Shown: in pieces, positions 1 to 3,881 of the stretch
How positions within the stretch are numbered: the first letter of the stretch is position 1
Layout of the letters: each line of letters opens with the position of its first letter
NCBI GenBank assembly: GCA_013696915.1
Contig: JACCXR010000367.1
Span: 1 to 8,429 of the forward strand
DNA length: 8,429 bases
Source: Euzebyaceae bacterium
Lineage (GTDB): Bacteria > Actinomycetota > Nitriliruptoria > Euzebyales > Egibacteraceae
Direction: 5' to 3'
The notes under the pieces: generated by a model
Seen by the model: only the letters and a program-made list of their open reading frames with translations
What the model was told of the DNA's origin: nothing
Databases searched by the model: none
Position numbers and translations under genes: made by a program

Positions 1-325
1 CCTCGACGAGGTCCACCGCCGCGTGCTCGGCGAACGACGCCACCACGTCGAGGTCGGCGCGGACCGCCTCGACCCACGCCCCGCCGCGGGCCGGCCCGTC
101 GAGGACCGCGCCGATCGTCCAGCCGCCCGCGTCGCCGTCGAGGGCGGCGGCCAGGTCGGGGAGCCTCGAGGCGGGGCACAGGAAGCGGCCCTGCATCCAC
201 GAGTGCGGCCCGGCGGCGGCCAGCCGGTGCTCGGCGACCGCCTCGCCCAGCGGGAGGCTCGCCGGGGGGAACAGGGCGGCGTCGTCGATCAGGTGGGCCA
301 GGAAGGCGTGCCGCGCGTCACTCAT
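1..325 (-). CDS. Conserved hypothetical protein (N-terminal 108 residues, runs off left edge)
   Basis: Reading the minus strand from an ATG at 325 gives an uninterrupted frame to the window edge. It begins MSDARHAFLAHLIDDAALFP. The opening 'LIDDAALFPPASLPL' resembles an uncharacterised actinobacterial family whose members start with a DDAALFPP(G/A) segment; no reaction is known to me. The visible part alternates helical segments with a 'WMQGRFLCPAS' strand-like stretch (about residues 43-53) and contains no signal peptide or membrane segment. A hexamer TAGAGT (339 to 334) ends 8 nt before the ATG and there is no Shine-Dalgarno sequence, so the mRNA is probably leaderless. The gene is divergent from the one starting at 392, with a 66-bp shared promoter region. 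Codon bias supports this strand over the arginine-rich antisense frame at 23-334. Function is unknown; the rest of the protein lies outside the window. Confidence 0.72.
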   Translation of the reverse strand, partial: MSDARHAFLAHLIDDAALFPPASLPLGEAVAEHRLAAAGPHSWMQGRFLCPASRLPDLAAALDGDAGGWTIGAVLDGPARGGAWVEAVRADLDVVASFAEHAAVDLVE

Positions 326-333
326 GTCCCGTG

Positions 334-339
334 ACTCTA
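334..339 (-). promoter_or_regulatory. Putative -10 element of a leaderless promoter
   Basis: TAGAGT on the minus strand matches the actinobacterial TANNNT -10 pattern. It ends 8 nt before the ATG at 325, which would put the transcription start at or next to the start codon. I see no convincing -35 hexamer. This is inferred from spacing only. Confidence 0.45.
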
Positions 340-391
340 ACGCTCCGCCGGTGAGCGCCGGCCGGGTCGCCGATGTGCTGCAATCCGCCGC

Positions 392-925
392 ATGCAGCGG
401 GTCTCGACCACCGTCATCGCGCTCGTGGGCGGCGCTGCCCGCGACTGCGCGAGCGAGCTCGCACGGGCGGCGAACCTGCGCGCTGTGCTGCCCGACGCCG
501 CGGCCGAGCCGCTCGACCGGGCGGTGCAGGCCTGGCGCGAGGCGAAGAGCGCGCACATCCCGTACCTGGTCCACGACGCGGACCCGCTCACGGTCGTCGC
601 CGCGAGCTGGGTGGACTGGTTCACGCAGCGCGCGCCGGTCGGCACGGTCGAGGTCGCGGTGCAGCAGACCATCGCCCGCTGGCGGGCGCAGTCGATCGAG
701 GTGCCCGACTACTACCTGGTCCTCGACCCGGAGTCGTTGGACGAGACGTGGCGCCACTGGTACCTCGGGTTCCTCCACCGCGCGGCCCCGCACCGGGTCG
801 TCCCCGTCCAGGCGGCCCCGGCGGCGGTGGCGGCGCGCATCGCGCACCTGCCCGCCGGCCGGTGGTGGCCCGACCTCGACCGGCTCCTCGACGGCGTCGA
901 GCGCGTCGTCCCCGACCGCGCCTGA
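392..925 (+). CDS. Conserved hypothetical protein, 177 residues
   Basis: This is a complete, cytoplasmic-looking protein with no signal peptide or membrane segment. The N-terminus (about residues 5-30) has a small hydrophobic strand followed by a glycine turn and helix (VIALVGGAARDCASELARA). A helical stretch containing 'AVQAWREAK' (45-52) follows, then 'HIPYLVHDADPL' (55-66), and a striking aromatic segment, PDYYLVLDPESLDETWRHWY (105-124). It resembles a conserved actinobacterial hypothetical family, and I know of no assigned function. The start at 392 is preferred because the recognisable N-terminal block begins there. There is no Shine-Dalgarno sequence. A weak TGCAAT hexamer (379-384) lies 7 nt upstream, the same geometry as the leaderless starts elsewhere in the window. 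The gene is divergent from the gene at the left edge and convergent with the toxin-antitoxin pair. No catalytic motif was found. Confidence 0.78.
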   Translation: MQRVSTTVIALVGGAARDCASELARAANLRAVLPDAAAEPLDRAVQAWREAKSAHIPYLVHDADPLTVVAASWVDWFTQRAPVGTVEVAVQQTIARWRAQSIEVPDYYLVLDPESLDETWRHWYLGFLHRAAPHRVVPVQAAPAAVAARIAHLPAGRWWPDLDRLLDGVERVVPDRA

Positions 926-983
926 CAGGCCCGCGCCCAGCGTTGTCTCCGCAGAACGCACGAACGCAGGCGAGTGCCCAGCT

Positions 984-1018
984 GCCGGCGACCGGCGGCG
1001 TCGCTACCGTCGAACGGT
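984..1018. repeat. Two small hairpins with a CGA triloop in the convergent gap
   Basis: GCCGG-CGA-CCGGC (984-996) and ACCGT-CGA-ACGGT (1006-1018) are two perfect 5-bp stems with the same three-base loop. They lie 58 bp past the stop of the 177-residue gene. The second is followed by CGTTCTC on the plus strand, so together they may act as a weak terminator for that gene, but there is no real U-tract. The rest of the convergent gap (926-1168) shows no coding signal. Confidence 0.25.
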
Positions 1019-1144
1019 CGTTCTCATCCATCCAAGGCTGCGGCGCGTCGCGGTGGAAGGCTCACATGGTGCCAGGGAGCATGGTCGCGGGCTGACGCCC
1101 GTGTTCGGGGGCTTGCGGTCGTGGCGTGTTCGGCATTCCCGAGG

Positions 1145-1162
1145 GGACGGCATCGTCCGTCC
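1145..1162 (-). terminator. Candidate terminator hairpin after the toxin gene
   Basis: A perfect 6-bp stem GGACGG/CCGTCC with a 6-nt loop lies just beyond the toxin stop (TGA at 1171-1169). A second, overlapping inverted repeat, TCCGTC-C-GACGGA (1156-1168), could form instead. There is no U-rich tail on the minus strand, as is common for GC-rich terminators in high-GC bacteria. The position directly after the toxin stop is the main support. Confidence 0.35.
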
Positions 1163-1168
1163 GACGGA

Positions 1169-1549
1169 TCAGCAGGCGATCACCATGAGCGTCCTGTTCC
1201 CGGCGTCGGCGAGAAGACGGATGTCGCCGGGGTCGCTAGTCAGGACCCGGTCGCCGGGCGCGGCGACGATCACGACGGTGGCGTCGATCGGATCGTCCGT
1301 CCCGGACCGGGCGAGCAGCGCGCCCGCCTCTCGCCCCAACCGCTCGTCCACCGCCACGACCTCGGTGCCCTTGAGCAGCCGGGCGAGGTTGGCCTGGCGC
1401 GCGCCGTCCCGCCACACCTGGGCGAGAACGATGGCGGTGGTGCGCAGGTCGAGTCCTCGTCGACGTGCGGCTTCGAGCCTGGCGGCGACGGCGCGATCCC
1501 GGCGGTCCCAAGCGAGCAGGGCGCCGGCGTCCAGCGCCAGCCGGGTCAC
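1169..1549 (-). CDS. PIN-domain toxin, VapC-like ribonuclease
   Basis: A 126-residue protein of the usual size for a single PIN domain. It opens with the PIN strand and first acid, RLALDAGALLAWDRRD (D7). It continues with LAQVWRDGARQANLARLL (42-59), then DPIDATVVIVAA (86-97, acid D89) and ends with the TSDPGDIRLL block (104-113, D106/D109). VapC-type PIN proteins are Mg2+-dependent endoribonucleases that cut tRNA or rRNA, and that is the inferred role here. At the position where many PIN domains have a glutamate ('AEVWR') this protein has Q44, so the second acid of the active site is replaced. It starts with GTG, overlapping the antitoxin stop in GTGA (1546-1549), which implies translational coupling. 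It is the second gene of the pair and probably has no promoter of its own. The family call is firm; the RNA target is unknown. Confidence 0.85.
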   Translation of the reverse strand: MTRLALDAGALLAWDRRDRAVAARLEAARRRGLDLRTTAIVLAQVWRDGARQANLARLLKGTEVVAVDERLGREAGALLARSGTDDPIDATVVIVAAPGDRVLTSDPGDIRLLADAGNRTLMVIAC

Positions 1550-1794
1550 GCCGCTGTCGACCGCTCGGCGCCGAGTCCCAGCTCGTGCTCGGCACGGGCC
1601 AACTCCTCAGCGGTCAAGGCCCCGTGGTCGGCCTGGTACTCCTCGAGCGCCGCGCGCAGCGCCTCGCTGCGCAGTTTCGCCTGGGCTGCCGCTCTCAGCC
1701 AGGCGGACAGGCTCTGCCCGGACTGGTCCGCCGCCACGCGGATCGCGTCGCCCAGATCCGCGGGGAATGAGACGCTCACCTTGTCGACCTTCAT
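1546..1794 (-). CDS. Ribbon-helix-helix antitoxin, VapB-like
   Basis: An 82-residue protein with the layout of a ribbon-helix-helix (CopG/Arc-type) antitoxin. The N-terminal DNA-binding strand is KVDKVSVSFPADL (2-14), followed by helix 1 (GDAIRVAADQSG) and helix 2 beginning with the typical 'SLSAWLRAAAQAKL' (28-41). A charged helical tail (about 44-75) would wrap and neutralise the toxin. The ATG at 1794 was chosen because the RHH strand starts right after it. Longer versions in the same frame (back to 1959) would add a proline-rich, non-conserved extension across the palindromes of the putative operator. No Shine-Dalgarno sequence is present; a TATGCT hexamer ends 8 nt before the ATG, suggesting a leaderless message. 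It is translationally coupled to the PIN toxin. Antitoxins of this kind normally repress their own operon, which fits the repeats upstream. Confidence 0.83.
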   Translation of the reverse strand: MKVDKVSVSFPADLGDAIRVAADQSGQSLSAWLRAAAQAKLRSEALRAALEEYQADHGALTAEELARAEHELGLGAERSTAA

Positions 1795-1802
1795 CGCGGG
1801 CG

Positions 1803-1808
1803 AGCATA
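1803..1808 (-). promoter_or_regulatory. Putative -10 element of the toxin-antitoxin operon
   Basis: TATGCT on the minus strand ends 8 nt before the antitoxin ATG, so transcription would start at about the first codon. It abuts and partly overlaps the palindrome at 1807-1816, so a repressor bound there would block RNA polymerase. No clear -35 was seen at the expected spacing. Inferred from position and consensus. Confidence 0.45.
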
Positions 1809-1847
1809 CCGCGGTAGGACCTACTCCGGGTAGTCGCTGTAGTCGCT
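1807..1847. promoter_or_regulatory. Putative operator: cluster of GTAG/CTAC inverted and tandem repeats upstream of the antitoxin
   Basis: Four overlapping symmetric elements lie in 41 bp: the palindrome TACCGCGGTA (1807-1816); GTAGG-A-CCTAC (1814-1824); CTAC-TCCGG-GTAG (1821-1833); and a perfect tandem 9-mer GTAGTCGCT (1830-1838 and 1839-1847). The half-site GTAG/CTAC therefore recurs at 1814, 1821, 1830 and 1839. Ribbon-helix-helix repressors bind short half-sites of this kind as cooperative dimers. The cluster sits just upstream of the antitoxin and adjoins its presumed -10, so autoregulation is the natural reading. The repeats are seen directly; the protein that binds them is inferred. 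Confidence 0.5.
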
Positions 1848-2111
1848 CGGCCGCTGGTCCGGAAAGGCGCCGCAGCCGCTCCGAGAAACCAAGAAGGGGG
1901 CATGAGGGGGATCGTGGGAAGTTCGCCACCGAGGCCTCCAGGCCCTCCTCGCTCGGCAACGCGCTGGACGTGACGGTGGTTCCGCCCGAGGCGCGCCCGC
2001 CGCGCTGACCCCGGGCGCCTGAGGCTGCCGGCGCGGACGAGAAGGTGCGACCCAGGCATAGACATCGGGGCGCTGCGGGGGCACCGTAGGGCTCCTCGCG
2101 ACACGTCGACC
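1848..2111. other. Non-coding stretch between the antitoxin operator and hmgA
   Basis: No frame here has plausible coding content: the short open frames are proline/arginine-rich and begin or end in neighbouring genes' shadows. It contains a possible long-loop stem AGGCGC (1989-1994)/GCGCCT (2015-2020). It must hold the hmgA promoter, but no TANNNT -10 with a matching -35 could be picked with confidence. There is no recognisable riboswitch or repeat family. Confidence 0.4.
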
Positions 2112-2118
2112 GGAGGAG
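2112..2118 (+). promoter_or_regulatory. Shine-Dalgarno sequence of hmgA
   Basis: GGAGGAG, close to a full anti-16S match, lies 8 nt before the ATG at 2127. It fixes the hmgA start and shows that this gene, unlike several neighbours, is translated from a leadered mRNA. Confidence 0.8.
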
Positions 2119-2126
2119 AGATCCAG

Positions 2127-3329
2127 ATGCCGCACTACCGCCGCGTGGGGGAGGTGCCGCACAAGCGGCACACGCAGTTCCGCCGGCCCGACGGGGGTCT
2201 GTACGCCGAGGAGCTGATGGGGGTCGAGGGCTTCAGCTCCGACTCGTCGCTGCTCTACCACCGCCAGATCCCGACGGCGATCACAGCGGCCGAGACGGTC
2301 GAGGCCGAGCCGGACCGACTCGTTCCCAACCACCCGCTGAAACCCCGCCATCTGCGGACGCACGAGCTCAAGACCGGCGGGGACCTGGTCGCCGGCCGCC
2401 AGCTGTTGCTCGGCAACGGCGACGTGCGGCTGTCCTACGTCGCCGCCGACACCGACAGCGGGCTGTACCGCAACGCGGTCGGCGACGAGTGCGTGTACGT
2501 CGAGTCCGGCTCCGGGCGCCTGGAGTCCGTCTACGGCAGCCTCGAGGTCGGCCAGGGCGACTACGTCACCGTCCCGACGTCGACGACCCACCGCTGGGTG
2601 GTCACGGGCGAGGCGCCGCTGCGCGCCATGGTCATCGAAGCCTCGGGGCACATCGGCCCCCCGGACCGCTACCTGTCGCGCCGCGGGCAGTTCCTCGAGC
2701 ACTCGCCGTACTGCGAACGCGACCTCCGCGGACCGCAGGAGGCGCTGCAGATGGAGGGCGAGCAGGTCGACGTCCTCGTCAAGCATCGGACCGGCCTCAC
2801 GCGCTACACCTACGCCAGCCACCCCTTCGACGTCGTCGGGTGGGACGGCTGCCTTTACCCGTACGCCTTCAACATCGGGGACTTCGAGCCGATCACCGGC
2901 CGGGTGCACCAGCCTCCGCACGTCCACCAGACGTTCCAGGGCCCCAACTTCGTCGTCTGCAGCTTCGTGCCGCGGAAGTTCGACTACCACCCCCAGTCGA
3001 TCCCCGCGCCCTACAACCACGCGAACGTCGACAGCGACGAGATGCTGTTCTACGTCGGCGGCGACTTCATGAGCCGCAAGGGCGCCGGCATCGAGCTCGG
3101 GTCGATCTCGCTGCACCCCTCCGGCTTCACGCACGGCCCGCAGCCCGGCAGCGTCGAGGCGTCGATCGGCAAGGAGTCCACCGACGAGATCGCCGTGATG
3201 GTCGACACCTTCCGGCCGCTGCACCTCGGTCCCGCCGCCCAGGCGGGCGAGGACGAGGGCTACGCCTGGACCTGGGCGCGGGGCCGGCGGGAGCCGCACC
3301 CGGAGGCGCCGCCGGAGTCGATCGCCTGA
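2127..3329 (+). CDS. hmgA: Homogentisate 1,2-dioxygenase
   Basis: A 400-residue cytosolic non-haem Fe(II) dioxygenase. The family opens the ring of homogentisate with O2 to give maleylacetoacetate in tyrosine and phenylalanine breakdown. The N-terminus MPHYRRVGEVPHKRHTQFRR and 'GGLYAEELMGVEGFSSDSSL' (23-42) match the bacterial HmgA form. Two cupin-like halves follow: about 90-170 (with ECVYVESGSG and GDYVTVPTSTTHRW) and about 240-365. In the second half are HVHQTFQGPN (265-274), YNHANVDSDEMLFYVGGDF (296-314) and SLHPSGFTHGPQPG (328-341). By family comparison the iron ligands are H298, E305 and H336, with H330 the likely counterpart of the active-site histidine two strands earlier. The length is a little below the roughly 430-445 residues of animal and proteobacterial enzymes. 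No hpd, fahA or maiA gene is adjacent, so the rest of the pathway must be elsewhere. An alternative is a close cupin paralogue acting on a related ring substrate. Confidence 0.88.
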   Translation: MPHYRRVGEVPHKRHTQFRRPDGGLYAEELMGVEGFSSDSSLLYHRQIPTAITAAETVEAEPDRLVPNHPLKPRHLRTHELKTGGDLVAGRQLLLGNGDVRLSYVAADTDSGLYRNAVGDECVYVESGSGRLESVYGSLEVGQGDYVTVPTSTTHRWVVTGEAPLRAMVIEASGHIGPPDRYLSRRGQFLEHSPYCERDLRGPQEALQMEGEQVDVLVKHRTGLTRYTYASHPFDVVGWDGCLYPYAFNIGDFEPITGRVHQPPHVHQTFQGPNFVVCSFVPRKFDYHPQSIPAPYNHANVDSDEMLFYVGGDFMSRKGAGIELGSISLHPSGFTHGPQPGSVEASIGKESTDEIAVMVDTFRPLHLGPAAQAGEDEGYAWTWARGRREPHPEAPPESIA

Positions 3330-3344
3330 CCGCCTGATCGCCGA

Positions 3345-3370
3345 CCGGCCGCCGGCGGCGCCGCGGCCGG
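3345..3370. terminator. GC-rich hairpin between convergent hmgA and the PPOX gene
   Basis: CCGGCCGC (3345-3352) pairs perfectly with GCGGCCGG (3363-3370) around a 10-nt loop. An alternative longer-range stem, ACCGGCC (3344-3350)/GGCCGGT (3371-3377), shares the same bases. It lies 15 nt after the hmgA stop and 8 nt beyond the end of the convergent oxidoreductase gene, so it could end transcription from both sides. Only a short TTT follows on the plus strand. Confidence 0.42.
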
Positions 3371-3378
3371 GGCCGGTT

Positions 3379-3777
3379 TCAGCGGCCGCCGTGGAAGTCG
3401 ACGTCCTCGGCCACGACGCGGACGATGACGCGCTGCTCGCCGGGCTGGAGGGAGGGATAGGCCTTCCCGAGGTACTTGTTCGACAGCTTGTCGATGTGCT
3501 CGCGGGCGCCCTCGTCGACGAACTCCGCGCGGCCGCGCACCTGCAGGTAGACGTACGGGTTGTCGGGCGAGAGCACGCTGAGCGCGACCCGCGGGTCCCG
3601 GACGAGGTTCTCGTGCTTCACCCGCCCCTTCGCCGTGTTGAAGACGGCGACGTCGCCGTCGCGGTCGATCCAGACGGGGGTGGTCTGCGGCGTCCCGTCG
3701 GCCATGAGCGTGACGACGTGGGCGAAGTTCGGCTCGTCGAGGAGCCTTTGCGCGGCTGCGGGGATGGTCTCGGGCAC
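3379..3777 (-). CDS. PPOX-class (F420-dependent-type) oxidoreductase, split beta-barrel
   Basis: A 132-residue protein of the pyridoxamine-5'-phosphate-oxidase-like flavin/F420-binding family common in actinobacteria. Landmarks are the N-terminal helix ending in LLDEPNFAHVVTLMADG (12-28), strand TPQTTPVWIDRDGD (29-42) and the signature FNTAKGRVKHENLVRDPRVA (46-65). In F420-binding members the K-GR-K-x-x-N segment contacts the cofactor phosphates. Strand YVYLQVRGRAEFVDE (75-89) and 'LSNKYLGKAYP' (98-108), typical of the C-terminal part, follow. It probably reduces a small hydrophobic substrate with reduced F420 (or binds FMN or haem); the substrate cannot be told. The GTG at 3777 is preferred because CGGAGA lies 5-6 nt upstream (GGAG at 3787-3784). 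A longer GTG start at 3810 lacks a ribosome-binding site and adds 11 non-conserved residues. The gene is divergent from the helicase, with a 104-bp gap. Confidence 0.85.
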   Translation of the reverse strand: MPETIPAAAQRLLDEPNFAHVVTLMADGTPQTTPVWIDRDGDVAVFNTAKGRVKHENLVRDPRVALSVLSPDNPYVYLQVRGRAEFVDEGAREHIDKLSNKYLGKAYPSLQPGEQRVIVRVVAEDVDFHGGR

Positions 3778-3783
3778 GGGGTC

Positions 3784-3787
3784 TCCG
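3784..3787 (-). promoter_or_regulatory. Shine-Dalgarno core deciding the PPOX gene start
   Basis: GGAG within CGGAGA on the minus strand, 6 nt before the GTG at 3777. It favours this start over the upstream GTG at 3810, which has no such site. Confidence 0.5.
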
Positions 3788-3868
3788 AAGGTCGGGTGGA
3801 CGGCGGGCACAGCAGTGCCAGACCGCCGCGCCGGTACGCGCCGCGCCGGACGTGTCGGCCACCGTCGG

Positions 3869-3874
3869 TACGAT
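3869..3874 (+). promoter_or_regulatory. Putative -10 element of the helicase promoter (leaderless)
   Basis: TACGAT fits the TANNNT pattern and ends 7 nt before the ATG at 3882. It also lies inside the possible GTG-initiated extension from 3852, which argues against that longer start. No firm -35 was found. Confidence 0.5.
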
Positions 3875-3881
3875 CGGGCCG

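Noticed and set aside
1169..1794. The toxin-antitoxin pair as a novel type of system
   Set aside because: Gene order, sizes, overlap and domains match the ordinary RHH/PIN (VapBC-like) type; only the Q44 change and the operator stand out.
324..1817. A 497-codon open frame on the plus strand over the 177-residue gene and the toxin-antitoxin pair
   Set aside because: It is arginine/serine-rich, crosses intergenic DNA and hides three better-supported genes.
1821..3299. A 492-codon open frame on the minus strand
   Set aside because: It is antisense to hmgA, whose family match and ribosome-binding site are strong. The product is a low-complexity mix without a recognisable fold.
3852..3881. GTG start for the helicase 30 bp upstream
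   Set aside because: The extension contains the probable -10 hexamer, has no ribosome-binding site and is not part of the conserved helicase N-terminus.
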